Assembly (NCBI GenBank): GCA_934597725.1
Contig: CAKTSK010000001.1
Location: forward strand, 75,057-139,056
Source: an uncultured Eubacteriales bacterium
GTDB lineage: Bacteria > Bacillota > Clostridia > Oscillospirales > Oscillospiraceae
DNA length: 64,000 bases
Direction: 5' to 3'
The translations under genes and the position numbers were made by a program. Below are positions 33,278 to 41,879 of this stretch, one piece after another; the first letter of the stretch is position 1; every line of letters begins with the position of its first letter. The notes beneath the pieces were generated by a model that was not told the DNA's origin, did not search any database, and saw nothing but the letters and a program-made list of their open reading frames with translations.

Positions 33278-34684
33278 TTATTTCTTGCTGGCCACCTCGG
33301 AGAAATGTCTCTTGGTCTCCCGGACCACCACGCCGGACAGGCCGACCAGGGCGATCAGGTTGGGCAGAGCCATGAGGCCGTTGAGGGTATCTGCGATAGC
33401 CCAGGCCAGCTTCAGGTCCATGGTGGCGCCCACGAAGATGACCAGGATGAAGATGATCTGATAGATCTTGATGGACTTCGCGCCAAACAGGAACTCGCAG
33501 CAGCGGGAGCCATACAGCGCCCAGCCCAGGATGGTGGAGAAAGCGAACAGAGCCAGACCCACGGCGATGATCAGGGAACCGCCCTGGCTGGTGAACACGG
33601 AGCCCAGCGCCTGGGCGTTCAGGGCGGTGGTGCCCTCGGTGCCGATGTTCAGGTTCAGTGCGCCGCCCTCAGCAGCACACAGGATGGTCAGACCGGACAG
33701 GGTGCAGATGACGATGGTGTCCATGAACACTTCAAAGATGCCATACAGGCCCTGCTTGACGGGGTCGGTCTCGGAGGTGGCAGCGTGCGCCATAGGAGCG
33801 GAACCAAGGCCGGCCTCGTTGGAGAACACGCCGCGCTTGACGCCCCAGGTGATGACCATGATGATGGAGCCGACTGCACCGCCGGTGACACCCTCAGGGG
33901 AGAACGCACCGGTGAAGATCTTGGCGAAAACGGCAGGCAGGGTGCCGGCGTAGTAGATGATGACCACCAGGCAGGCCACGATGTAGATGACCGCCATGAT
34001 GGGGACCAGCTTCTCCGTAACAGCGCCCAGACGCTTGATGCCGCCGAAGAGGACCAGCGCCGTCAGGCCCATGAGGATGATGCCCAGGACGATGTTCACG
34101 GTGTCCTGCCCCTGGAAGTTGGGGTTGAAGGACGTGATCACGGTGTTGATGGAGTCGGTGATGTTGCCCACCTGCACGGCGTTGCCGATGCCGAAGGCAG
34201 CCAGGGCGGCAAAGATACAGAAGATGACGCCCAGCCACTTCCAGTTCTTGCCCAGGCCGTTCTTGATGTAGTACATGGGGCCGCCCACCCAGTCGCCGTA
34301 CTGGTTCCGCTCACGGAACTTGACGGCCAGCAGCACTTCGGAATACTTGGTGGCCATGCCGATGAGGGCCGTGATCCACAGCCAGAAAATGGTGCCGGGG
34401 CCGCCCAGGGTGATGGCGGTGGTGATACCGGCGATGTTGCCGGTGCCCACGGTACCGGCCAGGGCGGTACTCATGGCCTGGAAGGGCGTGATCTCGCCTT
34501 CCTTGGCCTCGGCCTTGGTAAAGATCTTACCAAGGGTGTTCTTCATGGCATAGCCAAACTTGCGGAACTGCACACCAAAGGTTCTGATCGTGAGCAGAAT
34601 GCCGCCGCCCACCAGCAGGACCAGCATGGGTACGCCCCAGACAAAGCCGTTGATGGCGCTGTTGATACTGGCGATTACTTCCAT
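33278..34684 (-). CDS. alanine/glycine:cation symporter, copy 1 (glycine-riboswitch controlled)
   Basis: A 468-aa AGCS transporter. LAGTVGTGNIAGITTAITLGG (~75), GLGSAPMAHAATSETDPVKQ (~295), and LGWALYGSRCCEFLFG (~395). ATG 34684 follows AAAGGAGAG; upstream in-frame sequence is riboswitch leader. Codon use is closer to highly expressed genes than in copies 2 and 3. The glycine riboswitch upstream indicates that this copy moves glycine. Whether binding turns it on or off cannot be decided from the sequence alone; a terminator lies between aptamer and gene. Confidence 0.93.
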   Translation of the reverse strand: MEVIASINSAINGFVWGVPMLVLLVGGGILLTIRTFGVQFRKFGYAMKNTLGKIFTKAEAKEGEITPFQAMSTALAGTVGTGNIAGITTAITLGGPGTIFWLWITALIGMATKYSEVLLAVKFRERNQYGDWVGGPMYYIKNGLGKNWKWLGVIFCIFAALAAFGIGNAVQVGNITDSINTVITSFNPNFQGQDTVNIVLGIILMGLTALVLFGGIKRLGAVTEKLVPIMAVIYIVACLVVIIYYAGTLPAVFAKIFTGAFSPEGVTGGAVGSIIMVITWGVKRGVFSNEAGLGSAPMAHAATSETDPVKQGLYGIFEVFMDTIVICTLSGLTILCAAEGGALNLNIGTEGTTALNAQALGSVFTSQGGSLIIAVGLALFAFSTILGWALYGSRCCEFLFGAKSIKIYQIIFILVIFVGATMDLKLAWAIADTLNGLMALPNLIALVGLSGVVVRETKRHFSEVASKK

Positions 34685-34739
34685 GAAAATCTCTCCTTTT
34701 CTCAATTCTCTTCGCTCTGCGTCCCGCCGGCGGGAAGAC

Positions 34740-34776
34740 AAAAAACGGAGTGCCGCATGACTGACGACACTCCGTT
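34740..34776 (-). terminator. expression-platform terminator of the glycine riboswitch
   Basis: On the minus strand GAACGGAGTGtCG, loop, gCACTCCGT followed by T6; it lies between the glycine aptamer and the symporter start. Confidence 0.8.
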
Positions 34777-34832
34777 CATTCAAAAGGGGTAAGAAAAGTA
34801 AGGGCTGAATATGCACTGTAAATTCGTCCTAC

Positions 34833-34906
34833 GAGTCTGTCCTTTTGCCTGAGAGTCTTGGTCATGCCCCTTCGGCCTCTGTTTTCACAGATGTCTCCAG
34901 ATTTGT
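34833..34906 (-). promoter_or_regulatory. glycine riboswitch (single aptamer)
   Basis: On the minus strand the conserved gcvT-type elements are plain: GGAGACATCTG, a short hairpin, GGCCGAAGGGGCA, then ACTCTCAGGCAAAAGGACAGA. P1 is AAATCTGG with GGACAGACT. Only one complete aptamer is visible; about 100 nt of structured leader precede it but lack the CTCAGGCA signature of a second aptamer. Confidence 0.92.
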
Positions 34907-35019
34907 CATCCATCTTTCCCGAGGCCCTGCCGGACGCCCCTGCCGGTATTCTATGCCGGCGGGCCGCAGGAAGTGCCTTGGGAAAGGCTTCATCTGACGG
35001 GATTCACGTTGCGAGATTC

Positions 35020-35048
35020 ATTTTACCCTTTTTTTGGCAGAAAAGCAA
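35020..35048 (-). promoter_or_regulatory. promoter of AGCS copy 1 and its riboswitch
   Basis: On the minus strand TTGCTT (35048-35043), 17-bp spacer, TAAAAT (35025-35020), giving a leader of about 330 nt. Confidence 0.7.
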
Positions 35049-35127
35049 GGCTTTCCACGCACTTCCCTGCCCATTTCCCCGCTTTCCCGGCATCTTCGGT
35101 GTACCCTCCAAAAAACGCCGGAAAGGC

Positions 35128-36078
35128 TTAGGGGCGCTTTAGAGAAATCGCCTGCCGCACTTTGTCAACAATTCCTTCAACTGTCAACCCATAAGCCGCC
35201 AAAACCTTCTGGGCGGCGCCGGAACGGCCGAACTGATCCTCCACGCCATGACGGACCACCGGCACCGGACATGCACCGGAGAGGGCCTCGCACACGGCGC
35301 TGCCCAGGCCGCCCACCACGTTGGCCTCCTCGCTGGTGACCAGGCAGCCGGTCTCCCGGGCGGCCTGGAGCAGCAGGTCGGTGTCCAGGGGTTTGATGGT
35401 GTGCATGTCGATCACCCGCACGGAGATCCCCTCGCCGGCCAGCCGCTCGGCGGCCTCCAGGGCCATCTGGACCATCATGCCCACGGCCACCACGGTCACG
35501 TCGGTGCCCTGGCGCAGCAGAGCGCCCTTGCCCAGGGTGAACTGGTAGCCGGGGACCTGATCGGTGACGGTCTCCACCGCCAGCCGGCCCAGGCGCAGGT
35601 AGGCCGGGCCGTCGTAGGCCAGCAGGGCCTCCACAGCCAGCCGCATCTCGTGGGCGTCGCAGGGGCACAGGACGGTCATGCCGGGGATGGCCCGCAGGAT
35701 GGCCAGGTCCTCGATGCACTGGTGGGTGGCCCCGTCCTCGCCCACGGACAGGCCCCCGTGGGAGCCTACCACCTTCACGTTCAGGTGGGGATAGGCCACG
35801 CTGTTGCGTACCTGCTCCCAGGCCCGCCCGGCGGCGAACATAGCGAAGGAGTTGACGAAGGGCTTTTTGCCGCAGGTCGCCAGACCCGCAGCCACGCCGA
35901 CCATGTTGGCCTCGGCGATGCCCATGTCGAAAAAGCGTTCGGGGCAGACGGCGGCGAAGTCCTTGCTCATGGTGGAGCCGGACAGGTCAGCGTCCAGCAC
36001 CACCAGGTTGGGCTCCTTCTGGGCCAGTTCTGCCAGGGCCTTGCCGTAAGCGGCCCGGGTCGCGAGTTTCTCTGCCAT
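35128..36078 (-). CDS. transketolase, C-terminal subunit
   Basis: A 316-aa protein containing the pyrimidine-binding (residues ~5-170) and C-terminal domains of transketolase: NLVVLDADLSGSTMSKDF, RFFDMGIAEANMVGVAAGLA with the catalytic Glu, and GAVGEDGATHQ-like HGGLSVGEDGATHQCIED. With the next gene it forms a complete thiamine-diphosphate enzyme shuttling two-carbon units in the non-oxidative pentose phosphate pathway. ATG 36078, directly after the N-terminal subunit gene (1 bp gap). Confidence 0.93.
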   Translation of the reverse strand: MAEKLATRAAYGKALAELAQKEPNLVVLDADLSGSTMSKDFAAVCPERFFDMGIAEANMVGVAAGLATCGKKPFVNSFAMFAAGRAWEQVRNSVAYPHLNVKVVGSHGGLSVGEDGATHQCIEDLAILRAIPGMTVLCPCDAHEMRLAVEALLAYDGPAYLRLGRLAVETVTDQVPGYQFTLGKGALLRQGTDVTVVAVGMMVQMALEAAERLAGEGISVRVIDMHTIKPLDTDLLLQAARETGCLVTSEEANVVGGLGSAVCEALSGACPVPVVRHGVEDQFGRSGAAQKVLAAYGLTVEGIVDKVRQAISLKRP

Positions 36079-36079
36079 C

Positions 36080-36922
36080 TTATTTGCCCTCCTTCTCTGC
36101 CAGGGCGGCCACCAATTCCTGCCGCGCGGTCTGATACTGTTCCTCGTTGGGGGCCTTGCCATGCCAGCCGGCCTGATCCTCCATGAAGGAGACCCCCTTG
36201 CCCTTGACCGTCTTGGCCAGGATCATGGTGGGCGCGCCGGTCAGCGCCTTGGCCTGCTCAAAGGCGGCGGCCAGGGCGGTCAGGTCGTGGCCGTCCACCT
36301 GCAGCACATGCCAGCCGAAAGCCTCCAGCTTCTTGTCCAGGGGCTCGGTGGGCATCACGTCGGCGGTGCGCCCGTCGATCTGCAGGCCGTTGACGTCAAT
36401 GACGGCGCAGAGGTTGTCCAGGTGGTACTTGGCGGCGCTCATGAACGCCTCCCACACCTGACCTTCCTGGATCTCGCCGTCGCCCAGCAGGGCATAGACC
36501 CGGTAGTCCTTCTGGTCCAGCTTCCCTGCCAGGGCCATGCCCACGGCGGCGGAAATGCCCTGGCCCAGGGAGCCGGTGGACATGTCCACCCCCCGCACAT
36601 GGTGCATCTCTGCGTGGCCGGACAGGTGGCCCTCCACGCTGCGGAAGAGCTGCAGGTCCTCCTCCGGGAAGTAGCCCCGCTGGGCCAGGATGGGATACAG
36701 GGCGGGGGTGCAGTGGCCCTTGGACAGCACGAAGCGGTCCCGGTCGGGGTCGTCGGGCCGGGCGGGGTCCACCCGCATGGTCTCGAAGTAGAGGACCGTC
36801 AGGATGTCCATGGCGGAAAAGGAGCCGCCCAGATGCCCGGACGCGCACCGATACACCATGTCCAGCCCCAGCAGCCGCCCCTTGGCTGCCACGGTCTCCA
36901 GCGTGTGCAGTTGTGTTTTCAT
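36080..36922 (-). CDS. transketolase, N-terminal subunit
   Basis: A 280-aa thiamine-diphosphate-binding half of a split transketolase: SGHLGGSFSAMDILTVLYF (~22), VLSKGHCTPALYP (~62), GSLGQGISAAVGMALAGK (~112) and the ThDP motif LLGDGEIQEGQVWEAF...N (~143). GGAGGAGGC precedes ATG 36922. A promoter (minus strand TTGACC, N17, TAGACT; 36995-36967) lies upstream. Split transketolases of this kind are common in anaerobes. Confidence 0.93.
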   Translation of the reverse strand: MKTQLHTLETVAAKGRLLGLDMVYRCASGHLGGSFSAMDILTVLYFETMRVDPARPDDPDRDRFVLSKGHCTPALYPILAQRGYFPEEDLQLFRSVEGHLSGHAEMHHVRGVDMSTGSLGQGISAAVGMALAGKLDQKDYRVYALLGDGEIQEGQVWEAFMSAAKYHLDNLCAVIDVNGLQIDGRTADVMPTEPLDKKLEAFGWHVLQVDGHDLTALAAAFEQAKALTGAPTMILAKTVKGKGVSFMEDQAGWHGKAPNEEQYQTARQELVAALAEKEGK

Positions 36923-36966
36923 ATCGTTTGCCTCCTCCAGCAAGCCGTGTGGATATATGCGCTTTT

Positions 36967-36995
36967 AGTCTATCACGGAACCCCGTCCGGGTCAA
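36967..36995 (-). promoter_or_regulatory. promoter of the split transketolase operon
   Basis: Minus strand TTGACC (36995-36990), 17-bp spacer, TAGACT (36972-36967). It diverges from the tracrRNA promoter. Confidence 0.65.
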
Positions 36996-37052
36996 TTCTG
37001 GATTATTCAACTTCTAAACATAGGAAAAAACACAAATATTGTTTTATGAGAA

Positions 37053-37080
37053 TTGACATTTTAGGGAAATATGTTATAAT
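37053..37080 (+). promoter_or_regulatory. promoter of the tracrRNA (and probably cas9)
   Basis: TTGACA (37053-37058), 16-bp spacer, TATAAT (37075-37080) preceded by TG at -15/-14 (extended -10). It is the only strong promoter between the transketolase genes and cas9. Confidence 0.85.
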
Positions 37081-37086
37081 TAAAGT

Positions 37087-37188
37087 TATCTTGTACCACA
37101 ACAAGAGACATCAGGTTACTGCAATCAGGCAGTATGCCTCGAAGCTCCGCCCCGGCCACATTATTTGTGGTCGGGGCGTCTTCGTTTT
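37087..37188 (+). ncRNA. tracrRNA of the type II-C system
   Basis: The anti-repeat at 37094-37115 matches the CRISPR repeat (plus orientation) in 21 of 22 positions; after a 2-nt internal mismatch, 37118-37125 pairs with the 5' end of the crRNA repeat using G-U wobbles (8 bp). Then come a short hairpin (AGGCA, GTA, TGCCT; 37127-37139) corresponding to the nexus, and a 12-bp terminator stem (37148-37159 with 37167-37178) followed by T5 (37184-37188). Length is about 100 nt. The strand is the same as cas9. The 5' end is predicted from the promoter only. Confidence 0.85.
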
Positions 37189-37204
37189 TCTGGAGGTGTG
37201 AAAT

Positions 37205-40200
37205 ATGGAGTATACATTAGGACTAGACATTGGTATCGCTTCGATAGGCTGGGCCGTCTTAGCCAATGACATCAACGGAGACCCCTATCACATCCAGGAT
37301 CTTGGGGTCCGAATTTTTACATCCGCAGAAGATCAAAAAACCGGCGCAAGTTTGGCCACTCCCAGAAGAGAAGCCCGCTCTGCCAGACGGCGTCTACGCC
37401 GGAAGCGACATCGCAAGGAACGCATTAGGTCTCTTCTTGTTCACAGCGGTGTCATTTCTCAAGATTCTTTGGATGCACTATTTCTTGATTCCAGCTTTTC
37501 AAAAGACGTATGCCATCTGCGTGCAGAAGGGTTGGAGCGCCGTTTGAATCGCGAGGAATGGGTACGAGTTTTGATACACCTATCTCAGCGACGCGGTTAC
37601 CGCTCCAACAGCACAGCAGAAACCAGCAAAGAGAAAGATAACGGCATTTTACAGCAAGCACTGTCAGAAAATCTTTCTCTGATGAATGAAAAAGGTTATC
37701 GGACTGTTGGCGAAATGTTCTGTAAGGATAAAAAGTTCCAAATTACTGGGGCTGATGGAACACAATGGCGGAAAACGCGAAACTCTCCCGGAGAATATCG
37801 CTTTACTATTACTCGTGAAATGGTTGCCGAAGAAGTTCTCAAACTCTTCCAAGCGCAGCGCAACTTTGACAATCCCTATGCAGAAGAAGCGTTAGAAGCT
37901 GATTATACAGCAATTCTTTTCTCACAACGCCACTTTGACGAAGGACCTGGCGGAGACAGTCCTTACCGAAAAGGCGATCTACGAGGATTTTGTACATTTG
38001 AGACAAAAGAACGGCGCGCTTTCAAAGCCTGCTATACCTTTGAGTATTTCAAGCTTCTACAAGATCTTAACCACATCCGTATCCTATCCCCCACAGAGCC
38101 CACCCGACGCTTGCTCCCAGAAGAACGTCAAGTCCTTATTAAACTGGCACAAAAATCGCCCTCTTTAGACTATTCCAAAATCCGAAAAGCATTGTCTTTG
38201 GCGCAAGATACCAGCTTCAACGTAGTTCGGTATAACTCAGACACACCAGAAACCGCAGAAAAAAAGACAAAATTCCAGCAGATGCAAAGCTATCACAAGC
38301 TGCGCAAGGCATTAAACGCCATTTCAAAAGACTTTATTCTGCGTTTTGACCACGAACAATTAGATGAAATCGCCACCATCCTAAGCCTCTACAAGGCCGA
38401 TGACAAGCGGCGCACCCTCCTAACTTCCCTGGGACTATCCCCGGATACGATTAATGCACTGCTCCCCTTATCATTCAGCAAAGCTGGCAATCTCTCCTTA
38501 ACTGCCATGAAAAAACTTATCCCGCATCTGGAAAACGGGGAGAACTACGATGAAGCTTGCCGAACAGTATACGGAGACCACCGAGGCCACCAAAGCGGTC
38601 AGCGCTACCGCACGCTGACCCTGAACCAAGAGCTGCGGGAAACTGGTGCATTGGATGCCATAACCAATCCCGTAGTGCTCCGCGCTCTATCTCAAACCAC
38701 CAAGGTACTCAACGCAATCATTCGCCGCTATGGTTCCCCCCAACGAATTTCCATAGAACTGGCCAGAGAGATGAAAAACAACTTTGAGCAACGGCGAAAA
38801 CTCGACGTGCAAAACCAGAAAAACCAAGAAAAAAACTCTAAAATCATGGCTCAGATCGAAGATTTGAAAGGGGGCCGTCCTACGGGGCTGGACCTCGTTA
38901 AATTCAAACTTTATCAAGAGCAAGACGGCGTTTGCCTGTATTCTGGCACCCAATTAGATATCGGAAAACTGTTTGACCCTGGTTACGTTGATATCGATCA
39001 TATCATCCCCTACAGCATTTCTTTTGACGATGGTTATCAAAACAAAGTTCTGGTACGTTCGGAAGAAAACCGCCAAAAGGGTAACCGTTTGCCGTTGGAA
39101 TATCTATCAGCTGATCCAGTACGTGCTGAAAACTTTATTTCCTTGGTCGAGCGCTACGTCCGTGACTACCGCAAGCGGCAAAAGCTTCTCAAAACAAAAC
39201 TGACAGAGGAAGACTTTTCTGGCTTTAAGGAACGCAACCTATCTGATACACAGTACATCACCAGAGCTGTCTACAACCTGCTCAATGATTTTCTGATGTT
39301 CTCTCCCCATGCTCCCAAAAAGCCAGTACGTGCAGTCAACGGTGCTGTGACAGACTATGTGAGAAAACGTCTTGGGCTAAAGAAAAACCGTGAGGATGGA
39401 GACCTGCACCACGCTATGGATGCCGTTGTTGTTGCTATCACGACAGACCGTATGATCCAGCGCATCTCCAATTATGCCAAACGGCGAGAGTGGGGCAAAT
39501 CACTCTCCAATGGGTATGTAGACCCAGAAACCGGAGAGCTTCTCAGCAAAGACGCTTTCGACGAAAAATATGCTCCTGTCTTCCCTGAACCCTGGCCAGG
39601 CTTTCGGAAAGAACTGCTGGCCAGATTGTCACCTGCCCCGGATGAAGAGATCCGCGCCCTTAACCTCCCCCACTATGATACAAAAACGGTCATACAACCT
39701 GTCTTTGTCTCACAAGCCCCCCGCCGAAAAGTGACCGGTCCTGCCCACGAGGAGACCATTCGCAGCGGTAAGCTTCCGGGGTACACCATTTCCAAAACCC
39801 CATTGACCGCCCTGAAACTGGATAAGGCTGGTGAAATCGACAGCTACTACAATCCCGAAGACGACCGACTGCTCTACGAAGCGTTGAAGGCCCAGCTCCT
39901 CGCCTTTGGCGGAAATGCTGCAGAGGCCTTTGCCGCTCCTTTCCGAAAGCCCAAAAAGGATGGTTCCCCCGGCCCGATCGTAAATAAAGTCAAGCTGATA
40001 AACAAAACCACCCTTAACGTAGACACTTGTCGTGGTCTTGCCCAAAACGGCGACATGGTGCGCATTGACATATACCATGTGCCCGGAGACGGCTATTACT
40101 TCATCCCGCTCTACACCGCAGACGTTGTAAAAAAGACTCTTCCACAAAAAGCAGCGGTAGCAAATAAACCCTATGAACAGTGGAAAGAGATGGATGAGAA

Positions 40201-40501
40201 ACACTTTATCTTTTCGCTTTATCCCAGAGACCTTGTCTACGTAAGCAAAAACAAAGCCATTAACTTGAAATTAAATAACAAAAATGCTACGGGAGAACCT
40301 GAATTATTGCGCAAAGAGTGGCTATTGTATTATGTCGGCGCAGATATTTCCACCGCTGCTATCTCTCTAACAACCCATGACCGTAAATACAAAAGAAGCG
40401 GATTAGACATCAAAACCTTACATTCTCTGGAAAAGTACGAAGTGGACCCTTTAGGCAATTACCACAAAATACAGATCCCCGAAAAGCGCCAGGGTTTTTA
40501 A
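37205..40501 (+). CDS. cas9: type II-C CRISPR-associated endonuclease Cas9
   Basis: A compact 1098-aa RNA-guided DNA endonuclease. RuvC-I: Asp8 in LGLDIGIASIGWAVL; Arg-rich bridge helix about residues 55-80 (RREARSARRRLRRKRHRKER); RuvC-II: Glu518 in ISIELAREM; HNH: Asp598-His599 (VDIDHIIPYS) and Asn622 (EENRQKGNR), with the same 23-residue His-Asn spacing as in SpCas9; RuvC-III: His736 and Asp739 in DLHHAMDAV. All catalytic residues are present, so it should cut. The small recognition lobe, absence of csn2/cas4 and gene order cas9-cas1-cas2 indicate subtype II-C. The C-terminal ~330 residues hold the PAM-interacting region, whose specificity cannot be read here. GGAGGTG precedes ATG. GC content is clearly below that of the flanks, suggesting transfer. 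Confidence 0.97.
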   Translation: MEYTLGLDIGIASIGWAVLANDINGDPYHIQDLGVRIFTSAEDQKTGASLATPRREARSARRRLRRKRHRKERIRSLLVHSGVISQDSLDALFLDSSFSKDVCHLRAEGLERRLNREEWVRVLIHLSQRRGYRSNSTAETSKEKDNGILQQALSENLSLMNEKGYRTVGEMFCKDKKFQITGADGTQWRKTRNSPGEYRFTITREMVAEEVLKLFQAQRNFDNPYAEEALEADYTAILFSQRHFDEGPGGDSPYRKGDLRGFCTFETKERRAFKACYTFEYFKLLQDLNHIRILSPTEPTRRLLPEERQVLIKLAQKSPSLDYSKIRKALSLAQDTSFNVVRYNSDTPETAEKKTKFQQMQSYHKLRKALNAISKDFILRFDHEQLDEIATILSLYKADDKRRTLLTSLGLSPDTINALLPLSFSKAGNLSLTAMKKLIPHLENGENYDEACRTVYGDHRGHQSGQRYRTLTLNQELRETGALDAITNPVVLRALSQTTKVLNAIIRRYGSPQRISIELAREMKNNFEQRRKLDVQNQKNQEKNSKIMAQIEDLKGGRPTGLDLVKFKLYQEQDGVCLYSGTQLDIGKLFDPGYVDIDHIIPYSISFDDGYQNKVLVRSEENRQKGNRLPLEYLSADPVRAENFISLVERYVRDYRKRQKLLKTKLTEEDFSGFKERNLSDTQYITRAVYNLLNDFLMFSPHAPKKPVRAVNGAVTDYVRKRLGLKKNREDGDLHHAMDAVVVAITTDRMIQRISNYAKRREWGKSLSNGYVDPETGELLSKDAFDEKYAPVFPEPWPGFRKELLARLSPAPDEEIRALNLPHYDTKTVIQPVFVSQAPRRKVTGPAHEETIRSGKLPGYTISKTPLTALKLDKAGEIDSYYNPEDDRLLYEALKAQLLAFGGNAAEAFAAPFRKPKKDGSPGPIVNKVKLINKTTLNVDTCRGLAQNGDMVRIDIYHVPGDGYYFIPLYTADVVKKTLPQKAAVANKPYEQWKEMDEKHFIFSLYPRDLVYVSKNKAINLKLNNKNATGEPELLRKEWLLYYVGADISTAAISLTTHDRKYKRSGLDIKTLHSLEKYEVDPLGNYHKIQIPEKRQGF

Positions 40502-40522
40502 ATCCTGCCAAGGAGGATATCG

Positions 40523-41422
40523 ATGGAATTTCGCTCGATCTTTATCGCAAATCCCGCAAAATTATCTGTCAAACTGGGGCAGCTGGTCATTCAGCAAGAG
40601 CAGGAGTTTACCATCCCCATGGAAGATATTTCTTCTCTCCTGCTGGAATCTCGGGCTATCTCCATTACCGCTGCCGCTTTACAGGAGTTGACCGCAAACG
40701 GCGTGACTGTCTTTCTCTGTGATGATGCACACCTGCCCGCTGCCCTTGCTCTGCCCATGAACCGTCACAGCCGACAACACAAATTGCTCCGCGGACAGAT
40801 CGCCATGACAAAACCAACGCAAAAGCGCATCTGGCAAGCTGTCGTTACAGCTAAAATCACCAACCAGGCCCAGTGTCTGCATCTTCTCGGTCATCAGGAA
40901 GCAGATACTCTGCGGGCCCTGTCCCATCAGGTCCGCTCCGGAGATCCAGACAACCTGGAGGCCACCGCTGCTGCCCAGTATTTTCCTGTCCTGTTTGGCA
41001 AGGGGTTTACCCGGGGAGAGGTGTGCCGTGTCAACGCAGCCCTCAATTATGGATATGCCATCCTTCGAGGTGCCGTAGCCAGAAATTTAGTTGTCCGCGG
41101 AATGGAACCATGCCTGGGCATCTTTCATCACAGCGAACTGAACCAATTCAACTTAGCGGACGACCTGATGGAACCCTATCGCCCCTTAGTGGACTTGTAT
41201 GTGGCATCCCAGGTTCCAGATGATGACGGTCCTTTGACCCCACTGATCAAGCAGCAGCTATTTCACCTAACCAACTATCTGATCGAACAGAACGGGAAAC
41301 AATTTCGTGCCATCACCGCCATTGGCCGCATGACGGATAGTTTCAGCCGGATGGTGCAAGGAGGGGCCGGTCCCATGGAACTGCCTGCGCTCCTCCCCTT
41401 GCAACCCTATCGCTATGAGTAG
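40523..41422 (+). CDS. cas1: CRISPR integrase Cas1 (type II)
   Basis: A 299-aa Cas1, the catalytic subunit of the spacer integrase. N-terminal beta domain with SLLLESRAISIT; alpha domain with Glu146 (NLEATAAAQYF), His202/203 (GIFHHSELNQFNLADDLMEP) and Asp213-Glu217 forming the metal site. Intact residues suggest competent adaptation. AAGGAGGA precedes ATG; 21 bp after cas9 and overlapping cas2 by 8 bp. Confidence 0.96.
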   Translation: MEFRSIFIANPAKLSVKLGQLVIQQEQEFTIPMEDISSLLLESRAISITAAALQELTANGVTVFLCDDAHLPAALALPMNRHSRQHKLLRGQIAMTKPTQKRIWQAVVTAKITNQAQCLHLLGHQEADTLRALSHQVRSGDPDNLEATAAAQYFPVLFGKGFTRGEVCRVNAALNYGYAILRGAVARNLVVRGMEPCLGIFHHSELNQFNLADDLMEPYRPLVDLYVASQVPDDDGPLTPLIKQQLFHLTNYLIEQNGKQFRAITAIGRMTDSFSRMVQGGAGPMELPALLPLQPYRYE

Positions 41423-41735
41423 GCTGATGCGCATCCTGGTCTTCTTTGATCTTCCCGTAAAAACCAAAGCACAACGGCGGGCGGCCACCCGTTTTCGGAA
41501 GTTTTTGCTGGGGGATGGTTATCACATGGTCCAGTATTCCGTATATGCCAGGGTCTGTAACGGAACAGACTCGATCGCTGTCCATAAAAATCGCCTTTAT
41601 CAGGCGGTACCTGCCCGGGGCGCAGTGCGCATGCTGGTGATTACAGAACGGCAATATTCTGGCTTGGAGATTCTTTTGGGCTCTCCCACTGTCTATGACG
41701 ACCCTCAACAGGAAGAGAGTTTAATGATTTTCTGA
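41415..41735 (+). CDS. cas2: CRISPR adaptation protein Cas2
   Basis: A 106-aa Cas2, structural partner of Cas1: RILVFFDLPVKTKAQRRAATRFRKFLLGDGYHMVQYSVYARV matches the family start with its conserved Asp and the ferredoxin-like fold. It starts inside the end of cas1 (ATGAG overlap). A bidirectional terminator follows. Confidence 0.95.
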   Translation: MSRLMRILVFFDLPVKTKAQRRAATRFRKFLLGDGYHMVQYSVYARVCNGTDSIAVHKNRLYQAVPARGAVRMLVITERQYSGLEILLGSPTVYDDPQQEESLMIF

Positions 41736-41767
41736 GTCCCTCCTTCTTCTTTTCGTCTTATTGGACC

Positions 41768-41810
41768 AAAAAAGTTGGCATCTCTTCTTTAAGAAAGGTG
41801 CCAACTTTTT
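41768..41810. terminator. bidirectional terminator between cas2 and the CRISPR array
   Basis: AAAAAAGTTGGCA (41768-41780) with TGCCAACTTTTT (41799-41810), with further pairing inside. It can end the cas operon on the plus strand and the crRNA precursor on the minus strand. Confidence 0.85.
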
Positions 41811-41879
41811 CTTTTTTCCCGTTGCCGCTGTCACTATCTACGTCCAAAAGTTTGATTTTTTCGTCTCACATGATGCTCT

